Program-made: the position numbers and the translations under genes
Notes under the pieces: generated by a model
Told to the model about the DNA's origin: nothing
Database searches by the model: none
Seen by the model: only the letters and a program-made list of their open reading frames with translations
Shown: positions 49,301-56,375 of the stretch, in pieces
Layout of the letters: every line of letters begins with the position of its first letter
Position numbering within the stretch: position 1 is the stretch's first letter
Assembly (NCBI RefSeq): GCF_041270065.1
Contig: NZ_CP065958.1
Location: 3,782,001 to 3,846,000 of the forward strand
DNA: 64,000 bases
Direction: 5' to 3'
Origin: Streptomyces fradiae
GTDB lineage: Bacteria > Actinomycetota > Actinomycetes > Streptomycetales > Streptomycetaceae

Positions 49301-50934
49301 TCCGCAAGGACGCGGACGGTGCGGTCACGACGTACGAATACGACGTGTTCGACGAGTTGGCGATGGCGGTGAGCCCGGACGCGACGCTGACGCGCCTGCG
49401 GGACCGCGACGGCCACTTGATATCGGAGACGGTCAACGGTCGCACGCTGAAGTTCGCTTACGACGAGGTCGGCCGCCGAACCGGCCGCACGACGCCGGGC
49501 GGGGCGGTGAGCGCGTGGTCCTACGACGCGGCGGGCCGCCGCACGGAGCTGACCACGTCGGGCCGGACGATGTCCTTCACGCACGACGCCGTGGGCCGCG
49601 AACTGACTCGCACGATCGGCGACTTCGCGTCCATGACCTCGGCCTTCGACGAGGCCGGCCGACTGACCGCGCACGAGGTGACGAGCCGGGGCCGACGCCT
49701 CCAGCAACGCGCCTACCACTACCGCCCGGACGGAAACCTGGTCGGGATCGACGACCACCTCGCCGGCCCGCGCCGTTTCGACCTGGACGCGGCGGGCCGG
49801 GTGACGGCGGTACGCGCCGACCAGTGGACGGAGCGGTACGCGTACGACGAGGCCGGCAACCAGACGGAGGCCGTGTGGCCCCGCGATACGGAGGCGACGG
49901 GCCCGCGCACCTACACCGGCACCCGCATCACCCGCGCGGGCGGCGTCCGCTACGAGCACGACGCCCAGGGCCGGACGATTCTGCGCCAGAAGACCCGCCT
50001 GTCGCGGAAGCCGGACACCTGGCGCTACACCTGGGACGCCGAGGACCGCCTGACCTCCGTCATCACCCCCGACGGCACGGAATGGCGCTACGTCTACGAC
50101 CCGCTCGGCCGCCGCATATCCAAACAATCCCCGCTGGAGACCGTCCACTTCACCTGGGACGGCACCACCCTCTGCGAGCAGTCCACCGAAGCCGTCACCC
50201 TGACCTGGGACCACTCCGGCCTGCGCCCCCTCGCCCAGACGGAACGCCGCCGCGACACCGACGAGACCCGCTTCTTCGCCATCGTCACCGACCTGATCGG
50301 CACCCCGACCGAGTTGGTCGACGAGTCCGGCACCCTGGCCTGGCGCTCCCGCACCACCCTCTGGGGCACGACCTCCTGGACGAAGTCGGCGACGGCCTAC
50401 ACCCCCCTCCGCTTCCCGGGCCAGTACTTCGACCCGGAGACAGGCCTCCACTACAACCACTTCCGCTACTACGACCCGGAACCCGGCCGCTACCTCTCCC
50501 AGGACCCGCTGGGCCTGGCCCCGGCCCCAAACCCGGCGACGTACGTCCACAACCCGCACACGTGGAGCGACCCGCTGGGGCTCGGCCCGTGTCCGACGGA
50601 TGCCAAGGGGGCCTGGGAGAACAAGGCAGACTTCTCCAGCCAGAAGGTCATGAGCAAGAAGTTCGATGCCCACGCCGGAGACTTCCTGGACGCGCCAGGA
50701 AACCGCAACAAGGTCAATCTGCAGAGATTCGAAGAAGCGATGCGTGAGCACATGACAGCAGATGGAACGAAGATATACCGCTACAATTACCGAAATCAGG
50801 GACAAGCGGTCGGATTCATCGATCCTGCGACCCAGAAAATGGTCATGCTGCACACTGACGGGACATTCTGGTCAGCATGGAAACTCGGAGACAAGCAGTT
50901 TCAGGGCATCGTCGACAAGGGATTCCTGTGGTGA
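46384..50934 (+). CDS. RHS-repeat polymorphic toxin with colicin-D-like C-terminal domain
   Basis: Encodes 1516 residues. An N-terminal helical region with the turn SSHWKGAAANTF (about 117-128) looks like a type VII secretion (WXG/LXG-like) module. DUF6531 follows at about 405 (CECGDPVDMATGRVILPQTD). About 30 YD/RHS repeats (530-1330; YDERGNRTSV, YDAAGRTVSE and so on) form the shell. The RHS core lies at about 1340-1395 (RFPGQYFDPETGLHYNHFRY, then LSQDPLGL). The variable toxin tip is residues 1400-1516: FDAHAGDFLDAPGNRNKVNL, YRYNYRNQGQAVGFIDPATQ and DGTFWSAWKL. This pattern resembles colicin D-type tRNases. GGGGGAGAG precedes ATG 46384. The tip's GC content is lower than the shell, as expected for an exchanged module. 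Confidence 0.88.
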   Translation: MVNWRDWGDRIVDGVDRRIDRGKELVGEGVDYVTDKTGQALDKAGAHGWADAVEDWGDETASSLGAEVGERQLGQTEQADELIHGKPEAIAATVKNLRDFQKAFDLVGGGMRKLDSSHWKGAAANTFREKFQTLPTDWLHAADAMENAAKALEAYSDAVVGAQGTAREAIALYKEGDKETKAAHDAHQKKVAAYETARTGDHPLPDPGDFSDPGESRRQRAREILQNARSARNEAGERAKTAVRAALAHAPKEPTGLEKAKLELVDYSLEQGFELAHVGGGVVKGTAGLINFVRSLNPQDPYNVTHPAEYQKGVHMTLAGLVSTAANPDRALKNAWEALKDDPDEFFGRLVPEALGTKGAGGLKTLNRLKHLDDVPTKKPGGAKGPARDAQAEDPHGAGRKPDEMCECGDPVDMATGRVILPQTDLALAGALPVVLTRRYESSYRAGRWFGPSWASTIDQRLEIDAEGVLLLCEDGSLLAYPHPAPGVPVLPTHGTRRWALDRDPSDGTYTVTAPETGVVRHFATVGDGDEAVLVQIDDRNGNWITFGYDAEGAPTEVVHHGGYRLRLTTDGSRITALHLGDQEIRRYSYADGHLTSVADSAGHPLCFGYDERGRMTSWTDSNGHRYEYVYDDRDRCVSQSGRDGVMAGRFTWDDGESTYTDALGRTTRFEVNDQARITAETAPDGGVTRSTYDGRGRLLSRTDPLGHTTFFAYDGEGRLTTVTRPDGRTTTAEYDALGLPVRVRRADGTTVRQTYDERGNRTSVTSASGVRTEFGYDDRGRLTTVTDPLGAVARVRTDDVGLPVAVTDPLGSTTSYAYDAFGRTVRVTDALGAETRLEWTPEGRLSSRVNPDGAVESWTYDGEGNCLTHTDAVGGTTVFTYGDFDVLATRTDPDGTRYAFTHDAALQLTGVTNPQGLTWTYAYDAAGRTVSESDFDDRTLTYAYDAAGRLLSRTNGAGESVTFERNTLGQMLRKDADGAVTTYEYDVFDELAMAVSPDATLTRLRDRDGHLISETVNGRTLKFAYDEVGRRTGRTTPGGAVSAWSYDAAGRRTELTTSGRTMSFTHDAVGRELTRTIGDFASMTSAFDEAGRLTAHEVTSRGRRLQQRAYHYRPDGNLVGIDDHLAGPRRFDLDAAGRVTAVRADQWTERYAYDEAGNQTEAVWPRDTEATGPRTYTGTRITRAGGVRYEHDAQGRTILRQKTRLSRKPDTWRYTWDAEDRLTSVITPDGTEWRYVYDPLGRRISKQSPLETVHFTWDGTTLCEQSTEAVTLTWDHSGLRPLAQTERRRDTDETRFFAIVTDLIGTPTELVDESGTLAWRSRTTLWGTTSWTKSATAYTPLRFPGQYFDPETGLHYNHFRYYDPEPGRYLSQDPLGLAPAPNPATYVHNPHTWSDPLGLGPCPTDAKGAWENKADFSSQKVMSKKFDAHAGDFLDAPGNRNKVNLQRFEEAMREHMTADGTKIYRYNYRNQGQAVGFIDPATQKMVMLHTDGTFWSAWKLGDKQFQGIVDKGFLW

Positions 50935-51713
50935 CACATTCGGCATACGAGCGATCCCCAGACTTCACCATCATGCTTGGCGAGGATGGGGCCTTCAACC
51001 CCGTTTGGCTACGCGGCAAGAACATCGTCCCTGTCCCTGTGGGGCGACAGCTGGACGCGGCCCTGGCTCGTCGCATCGTGGCCGGCTGCCGTGCCGTCGG
51101 GGCACCACATGCGCTGTGGACTGACCTTTCGAACGGCGCCGACGGAGCGGACTCCGTGGTTGCCGCACTTCCGCTGGACTCCGGCCGTGGACAGATGCGC
51201 CCACCGGGCCTCGTCTACACCCCGGACCTGCAAGGTGCCGTCCTGCTTCCCGAGGAGGGCTACGCACTCGTCGGTGGAACAGCCCACTTCATGGCGGCCG
51301 CTGTCGGCGAAGGCATCGACGAAGCGCGCACCCGCTTCGCCCGCTATGCCCACAATCTCGCGCATCGCCACCCCGACCTGACCGCGGTAGCGGACGCCTA
51401 CCCCTCCGCGCACCGGGCATGGTCCCGACCGACCGACGTCGAACCTGGTAGCGCGGCGGCGCGACAGCTGACGATGCTGCACGAGTTCATCATCGGCGCT
51501 TGTAGCGCGCAGGAGTTCGCACGCGGATGGTGGGAAGCTCGTCGAGAATCCCAGGCAATCGGGGAACGCATTCGGGGCCCACTCGCCGATCTGTTCAACC
51601 GGGTCTTCATGAGTTTGGAAGACTATGCGATCGAGCCCGATCTGAGGGAACCCGGCGACCTCTCTGATGCGGAACTCCAAGCAGTGGTACGTGAGATCAT
51701 GAAGGGGGATTGA
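50931..51713 (+). CDS. Immunity protein with colicin-immunity domain, paired with the RHS toxin
   Basis: Encodes 260 residues. The last 85 residues (LHEFIIGACSAQEFARGWWE, then RIRGPLADLFNRVFMSLEDY and EPDLREPGDLSDAELQAVVR) fit the colicin D immunity-domain family: four helices with the Y.I.P.LR.P.DL signature. This supports a colicin-D-like toxin immediately upstream. The first 165 residues are a separate domain I do not recognise (FTIMLGEDGAFNPVWLRGKN). GTG 50931 overlaps the toxin stop (GTGA), coupling immunity to toxin translation. Cytoplasmic. The fused N-terminal domain is unusual. Confidence 0.75.
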   Translation: MTHSAYERSPDFTIMLGEDGAFNPVWLRGKNIVPVPVGRQLDAALARRIVAGCRAVGAPHALWTDLSNGADGADSVVAALPLDSGRGQMRPPGLVYTPDLQGAVLLPEEGYALVGGTAHFMAAAVGEGIDEARTRFARYAHNLAHRHPDLTAVADAYPSAHRAWSRPTDVEPGSAAARQLTMLHEFIIGACSAQEFARGWWEARRESQAIGERIRGPLADLFNRVFMSLEDYAIEPDLREPGDLSDAELQAVVREIMKGD

Positions 51714-51991
51714 AATGGGTTGGCAAAGAGCGCGGGAAGAACCTGACACATCGCCACCACCGGTCTGACAGTCTCACACGACTCCGCACCTGAGAACGCA
51801 CCTTCAGTCCCCGAGGCGCTGCGGAGTGTTGCTCATTGCGCCATTTCCAACCTGACAGCGGTCGCCGTGTGTTGTGACTGAGCGCTTCATTGCTGACTGC
51901 GTCCGGACGAAGCCAGCCAAGCTGGAATCAACTGGGCGATCGATCCCAGTCATGACAGGATGACGGTTCAGGACGGGGGAGGCGGGGCGGT

Positions 51992-52591
51992 ATGGGGCTG
52001 GACTACAGCTATGAGATCTTCATGCCCCCTCGGAACGTTGCGAGAGCACTGACCCGGCTGGCCGAGCTCGCCCCCCAAGGCGGCGAGACGCCGCCGCTTC
52101 CGGTGACCCTGCCGGGCGGAGAGCAGTTGATCGTGCCGTTCACCTCGAAGTTCAAGAGCGAACCGGTCGACTGTTCAGCAGGCGGCTCGCTCGACCTGGA
52201 CACCTCGATCGTCGTCGGCGTTGACGAAGCGGTGCGCGAGTTCTTCCTTCGCGATTGCGACAGGGTCGACGAGCAGGGACGAGCGTCGGTCGGGTACATC
52301 TACCTGACGGTCAGGTTCTCCCCCGCATGGCACCCGAACTTTGCGTCACTGCAGTTCACAGCCGCTACCTCAAGCATGAGCCGGATGTTCGTGCAGTCCG
52401 CGAGCGTCAGGAAGATGTTCACCGACCTCACCGCCACCACCGGTGGTGTGTGCTGCCTCCTCGACACCGAGACCGACATCTTCGACATCTGCTGGCTCAA
52501 CGGCGAGACGTTCAGTGGTGAGACTGTTCCCGGCACCCGTTTCTCGCGCTTCCACGATCTCGTCGCCGCCTGGTGCGAGCCGGTGGAGTAG
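51992..52591 (+). CDS. Hypothetical protein downstream of the toxin-immunity pair
   Basis: Encodes 199 residues: MGLDYSYEIFMPPRNVARAL, then GGSLDLDTSIVVGVDEAVRE and YIYLTVRFSPAWHPNFASLQ. No signal or membrane segment. The N-terminal MGLDYSYEIF start and overall size resemble small immunity-like proteins found near toxins, but I cannot assign a family. About 280 bp separate it from the immunity gene, so it has its own promoter (GGGGGAGGCGGGG precedes ATG 51992). It could be an orphan immunity gene left by a former toxin tip, or an unrelated gene. The 51714-51991 gap holds nothing I can recognise. Confidence 0.6.
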   Translation: MGLDYSYEIFMPPRNVARALTRLAELAPQGGETPPLPVTLPGGEQLIVPFTSKFKSEPVDCSAGGSLDLDTSIVVGVDEAVREFFLRDCDRVDEQGRASVGYIYLTVRFSPAWHPNFASLQFTAATSSMSRMFVQSASVRKMFTDLTATTGGVCCLLDTETDIFDICWLNGETFSGETVPGTRFSRFHDLVAAWCEPVE

Positions 52592-52753
52592 AACGGGGAC
52601 GGCGCCCGCAGGGATACGGCGCACCTGTCCGGCCAACGCTCAACCGACCAACTGAAGTGCTCAGTCACATATGTTGGGCGGATCTGCGGAACGACGAAGC
52701 TCCTGGTAGACGGGTTCTCGACCAAGATCGCCCGCAGCCACCAGGACCTTCGT

Positions 52754-53432
52754 GTGCTTGTCTACCCGTCGTCGATCGACCTGTCCAGTCGCACCCTGCG
52801 GTACCTGACCGGGCGACTCGCTGTCCGGCAAGGGGAGATCGGGACTCGGTGGCGGCGTCTGACCGCCGGCCGTCAGGCTCTGCTCGCTCTGGCCCATCTG
52901 CGCTGTGGTGACACCTACGCCCAGCTCGCCGCCGGGTTCGGGGTCGGCATCGCGACCGTGTACCGCTACATACACGAGGCCGTCGACGTACTGGCCGCCC
53001 TCGCGCCCACCCTGGCCGAGGCGATGCGCATCGCGCGGACCAAGGCGTTCGTGATCCTGGACGGCACCCTGCTGCCTTTCGACCGGATCGCCGCCGACAC
53101 CCCGTACTACTCGGGCAAACACAAGCGTCACGGCATGAAACGTCCAAGTCCTCACCGACCCGGTCGGCCGCCTGTTGTGGGCCTCGCCCGCGTTGCCCGG
53201 CTCCACCCACGACCTAACCGCCGCCCGCACCCACGGCATCGACGATGCATTCACCGACGCCGACCTCAAGTGCTGGGCCGACAAGGCATACCAGGGCGCC
53301 GGCGGGTCCATCCGGGTGCCCTTCCACGGCCGTCGCCTCAAGCGGTGGCAGCGCCGCCACAACAGCACACACGCCAAGATCCGCTGCCTCGGCGAGCAGG
53401 CCATGGTAAGCGCGGATGGCCACGCTCGGTGA
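52754..53432 (+). pseudogene. IS5-family-type transposase, frameshifted and truncated
   Basis: Frame 1 (52754 to about 53140) gives the HTH and first DDE part: GEIGTRWRRLTAGRQALLAL, then HLRCGDTYAQLAAGFGVGIA and DGTLLPFDRIAADTPYYSGK. After an A run (53138-53140) the reading continues in another frame: VQVLTDPVGRLLWASPALPG, then STHDLTAARTHGI and DLKCWADKAYQGAGG. One extra A in the cggcatgaaac region explains the shift. The protein then stops after LGEQAM, where the usual C-terminal 50-60 residues are absent and host-like sequence begins. No terminal inverted repeats could be placed. Inactive. Confidence 0.8.
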
Positions 53433-53893
53433 CGTGATTCAGAAGAACTCCCTTGATTTCCGCGTCCAGTTGTCGCCGACTCTGCGCGGGGCGCGGCTCG
53501 CCCGGCTGCTGGCCGTCGAGTGGTTGCAGGCCCGCGAACTGCCGTACGGCATCGGCGAGGCGGCCACGCAGATCGTCGCCGAGCTCGCCACCAACGCCGT
53601 GACCCACGGGCGGGTGACCGGCCGGGACTTCCTGGCCGCGCTGGCGGTGGACGCGGGCACGCTCCGTATCGAGGTCACGGACACCCGGGGCAACCGCCTC
53701 CCCGACGCCGACCGGGGCGGAGCTCGGGCTGTTGCTCGTCGAGGCGCTGGCCGACCGGTGGTGCGTCGAGCTCGGGCCCGTACCCCGGAAGACGGTGTGG
53801 GCGGAGCTGGATCTCACCGGTTCACCGGAGTTCGATAAACCGGGTTCCGGTGCTTCGGGTGGTCCCAAGTGCCAAGTACGAGAGGGGAAATGA
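53416..53893 (+). pseudogene. HATPase-type ATP-binding protein (anti-sigma-like), frameshifted
   Basis: The N-terminal half reads normally: DFRVQLSPTLRGARLARLLA, then GIGEAATQIVAELATNAVTH (N box with Asn) and VDAGTLRIEVTDTRGNRLPD. After about 53720 the continuation shifts by one frame: LGLLLVEALADRWCVELGPV then PRKTVWAELDLTGSPEF. The join lost part of the G-box region (E.GRGLLLVEALADRW is expected, but E.GRG is missing), so a small deletion caused the shift. Such proteins are SpoIIAB/RsbW-like kinases of streptomycetes. The 5' end abuts the transposase remnant. Not functional. Confidence 0.75.
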
Positions 53894-53950
53894 CCCCACC
53901 AAGCCCACCCTTTCCCTCCAAGGGCGGCTCGGTCACCCTTGCAGGTGAAA

Positions 53951-53996
53951 TATGCCAACTGGGCTGGCGTCCGGCCGGGTTGCCTGATCTACGCTC
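53951..53996 (+). promoter_or_regulatory. Promoter-like module 1: tatgcca - gggttg - ctacgctc
   Basis: tatgcca at 53951-53957, gggttg at 53977-53982 and ctacgctc at 53989-53996 sit at fixed distances of 26 and 12 nt. It lies 96 nt before the ATG of the HTH gene at 54092. The same words and the same spacing occur at 54972-55017. ctacgctc could be a -10 (tacgct). Confidence 0.6.
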
Positions 53997-54091
53997 AGCT
54001 CGACCGGCACAACCGCAGACATGCGTCGGCCCCCGCAGGGACTGCAATCCCGGTGCGAGGGCCTGACCATCCAGGAAGTAGGAGCTTCCCG

Positions 54092-54970
54092 ATGGGTAAC
54101 CAGAACATTAGCGTGCGCCCGTACGCCCCGTCCCGTAACGGCGGGAAGAACCACCCTCACCGGCGTACGAGTGGTGGCGTCATTCACGAGCACACGCGCC
54201 ACACCGAGCGGTTCACGGTCGTCGGCAACGACCTCATCCAGCACTCGGAGATGACGGGGCTGGCCCGCGCGATCGGCGCGTACATCCAGTCGTTGCCCAG
54301 CGGCTCGCCCGTCGACATCAAGACCATCGCCGCACAGATGCACGAAGGCACCACCCGTACCGCCGCCGCCATGCGCGAGCTGGAGGCCCACGGCTATCTG
54401 CGACGGGAGCGCGTACGCCTGCCGAACGGGCGGATCGTGACGCGGACGGTGTTCTGCAACCAGCCGGGCCGCGGCAAGGCCGAACCTCCAACCGCGCGGC
54501 CGAAGCCGAAGCCGAAGCAGGCATCGAGGACGACACAGACAGACCGGCCCGAACCGCGTCGCCGCGCGCTGCCCGCCGTGCCGCAGCCGGCGTGGCCGAG
54601 GCCCGACCTGATCGAGACCGCGCACGCCCTACTCGCCTGCCTCCGCCTCGAAGACCGCCGGCTGCTGCTCTCCGCCGCCGAAACCGAGCACCTGGCCCAG
54701 GGTGTCGTCGCCTGGCTGGAACGGGACCTCGCTCCCGACCAGATCCACCGCGTACTCACCTCCGACCTGCCGGAGCCGCTGTACCGCCCCGCCGCCCTCC
54801 TGGCCCACCGCCTCGCCGACCGACTCCCCGCCGCACCCCTGTTCCGGGCGTCACGACATCTCCCGCTCCAGAACTGCGACACCTGCGACCACGCCTTCCG
54901 GGGCCCCGCGCCCGGCCGCTGCGCGGCCTGCCGCCACACCGGACCGGGAGCCGATCACTCACCCGAGTGA
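54092..54970 (+). CDS. Helix-turn-helix protein with C-terminal zinc-finger-like Cys cluster
   Basis: Encodes 292 residues. The N-terminal domain (about 30-125) is a winged helix: RHTERFTVVGNDLIQHSEMT, then GLARAIGAYIQSLPSGSPVD and AAMRELEAHGYLRRERVRLP. A basic linker (130-165, PKPKPKQASRTTQTD) precedes a helical part (166-260). A C-terminal CxxC...CxxC motif (NCDTCDHAF ... RCAACR) probably binds zinc. Such proteins are frequent in Streptomyces, where they resemble replication-initiator-like or phage-type regulators. ATG 54092 follows GGAG. A short paralogue begins at 55061, and both share the upstream module. DNA binding is inferred; target unknown. Confidence 0.78.
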   Translation: MGNQNISVRPYAPSRNGGKNHPHRRTSGGVIHEHTRHTERFTVVGNDLIQHSEMTGLARAIGAYIQSLPSGSPVDIKTIAAQMHEGTTRTAAAMRELEAHGYLRRERVRLPNGRIVTRTVFCNQPGRGKAEPPTARPKPKPKQASRTTQTDRPEPRRRALPAVPQPAWPRPDLIETAHALLACLRLEDRRLLLSAAETEHLAQGVVAWLERDLAPDQIHRVLTSDLPEPLYRPAALLAHRLADRLPAAPLFRASRHLPLQNCDTCDHAFRGPAPGRCAACRHTGPGADHSPE

Positions 54971-54971
54971 A

Positions 54972-55017
54972 TATGCCAAATGCATGGGCAGCGAGGTGGG
55001 TTGTCCTCCCTACGCTC
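54972..55017 (+). promoter_or_regulatory. Promoter-like module 2: tatgcca - gggttg - ctacgctc
   Basis: tatgcca at 54972-54978, gggttg at 54998-55003 and ctacgctc at 55010-55017 have exactly the spacing of module 1 although the intervening bases differ. It begins 2 nt after the stop of the first HTH gene and ends 44 nt before the GTG of the second. Confidence 0.6.
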
Positions 55018-55060
55018 GTCGCGACCGAAGACCACCGGAATCCGGAAGAAGGACCTTCCC

Positions 55061-55330
55061 GTGCGCGACGACGACCTCGACGTCGACTCCGTCCTCACCC
55101 ACCAGAACGTCGACCTGACCGGCGGCTTCATCCTGCTCGACAACGAGCTCATCCACGACCGGACGCTGTCCTCGCTCGCTCTCGGCCTGGCGGCGCACAT
55201 CCTGTCGCTGCCCGCCGGCACGCCCTACGACGCCGAAAGCCTTGCCGAGCGATTCCCCGAGGACGGTGGCGTCACCAACATCGCCGCCGCCCTGGGCGAG
55301 CTGGAGGCGCGCGGGGTCCTGCCGCTCTGA
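55061..55330 (+). CDS. Short HTH paralogue (truncated after the DNA-binding domain)
   Basis: Encodes 89 residues. It aligns with the winged-helix domain of the protein at 54092: FILLDNELIHDRTLSSLALG then LAAHILSLPAGTPYDAESLA and AALGELEARGVLPL, against FTVVGNDLIQ...SLPSGSPVD...AMRELEAHGYL. It stops at the point where the first protein enters its wing, so the C-terminal linker, helical part and zinc cluster are missing. GTG 55061 follows AAGAAGGA. It is either a reduced dominant-negative-type regulator or a decaying copy. Its promoter module matches that of its neighbour. Confidence 0.7.
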   Translation: MRDDDLDVDSVLTHQNVDLTGGFILLDNELIHDRTLSSLALGLAAHILSLPAGTPYDAESLAERFPEDGGVTNIAAALGELEARGVLPL

Positions 55331-55391
55331 ACGCCCGGCCCCGGCCGCCACCCCGCCACTACCCGCACCGCACCGCACCGCAAGGAACCCC

Positions 55392-56300
55392 ATGGTCAGT
55401 TCGCCCCATGAGGCGATGCACCGCATCTTCCAGGAACATCCGGGACTCTTCTCCCGGGTCTCGGAGGTACTCGGCGTCGACTTCGCCCCTCCCGTCTCCG
55501 TCACCGTCCTGCCCAACGACCTCACCGAGACCCGCCCCCTCGAACGCCGCGTCGACACGCTGCTGCGACTCGAGACGGAGGACGGCGGATGCTTCCTCCT
55601 CGCTGTCGAGGCCCAGGGAAAGAAGGACCCGGACAAGCCCGCCAGTTGGGCGTACTACGCCTCGTACCTGCTCACGAAGTACCGGTTGCAGCCGATGCTG
55701 CTGGTCGTCTGCCAGGACCGTGCGACCGCCGAATGGGCTGCACGCCCGGTCCGCTTCGGCCCGCCCCAGTGGCCCCTGCTCACCCTGTGCCCGCTGGTCG
55801 CGGGGCCGCACAACATGCCGGTGATCACCAATCCCGCCGAAGTCCGGAAGGACCTCGCGCTCGCCGCCCTGTCCGCGATCACCCACGCCACAAGTCCGGA
55901 CATCGGGGCCATACTCAAAGCAATGACACACGTTCTGCCGGACACTCCGGCAGAACTCGCCGACCCGATCATCGAACTCATCTCGCAGGGCCTGGGCAAG
56001 CACCCGGTCGCAGCACTCTGGAGGAAACTGGTGGCCGTGGACCTCTCCTTCTACAAGTCGTACATCTCCGAAGAGATCCGGGACGAAGGTCGTGCCGAGG
56101 GCCGCGCCGAAGGCCGCGCCCAGGACATCCTCACCGTCCTCGCGGAACGGGGCATCGATGTCCCCGAGGAGGCCCGTGCGCGGATCACCGGCTGCGGCGA
56201 CCCCGAGACCCTGAACCGCTGGCTCCGGCGCGCCGTCACCGCCCCCTCCGCCGGGGAGATCTTCGCGGACGGCGACGAGGACGGCGACGAGGACGCGTAG
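55392..56300 (+). CDS. PD-(D/E)XK nuclease-like protein (Rpn/YhgA-like)
   Basis: Encodes 302 residues. The first domain (about 1-150) has VDTLLRLETEDGGCFLLAVE, then AQGKKDPDKPASWAYYASYL, which places D, E and the QxK of a PD-(D/E)XK nuclease in order (DTL..E..VEAQGK). The C-terminal tail contains the repeat GRAEGRAEGRAQDIL (about 237-251) common in Rpn (recombination-promoting nuclease) and YhgA-type proteins. It ends in an acidic DGDEDGDEDA run. ATG 55392 follows AAGGA. It lies 61 nt after the short HTH gene, so the three genes may act as a unit. A terminator follows. DNA cleavage is inferred only. Confidence 0.72.
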   Translation: MVSSPHEAMHRIFQEHPGLFSRVSEVLGVDFAPPVSVTVLPNDLTETRPLERRVDTLLRLETEDGGCFLLAVEAQGKKDPDKPASWAYYASYLLTKYRLQPMLLVVCQDRATAEWAARPVRFGPPQWPLLTLCPLVAGPHNMPVITNPAEVRKDLALAALSAITHATSPDIGAILKAMTHVLPDTPAELADPIIELISQGLGKHPVAALWRKLVAVDLSFYKSYISEEIRDEGRAEGRAEGRAQDILTVLAERGIDVPEEARARITGCGDPETLNRWLRRAVTAPSAGEIFADGDEDGDEDA

Positions 56301-56314
56301 TACCAGCGCGTACG

Positions 56315-56353
56315 AAGGGGCCCGGAACCGTCCACGTCGGTTCCGGGCCCCTT
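56315..56353. terminator. Bidirectional terminator between the nuclease-like gene and aspS
   Basis: A perfect 15-bp inverted repeat (aaggggcccggaacc, 9-nt loop) lies 14 nt after the nuclease stop and 22 nt after the aspS stop on the other strand, so it can end both transcripts. Confidence 0.9.
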
Positions 56354-56375
56354 CAGAGCCGAAGGCTCAAGCGCG

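Noticed and set aside
47740-50853. A 1037-codon minus-strand frame opposite the RHS gene
   Set aside because: Mirror of the YD repeats; composition and lack of start signals show it is a shadow.
53947-55017. The two promoter modules as a recent simple DNA duplication
   Set aside because: The bases between the conserved words differ widely, so common descent of the whole stretch is less likely than retained binding sites.
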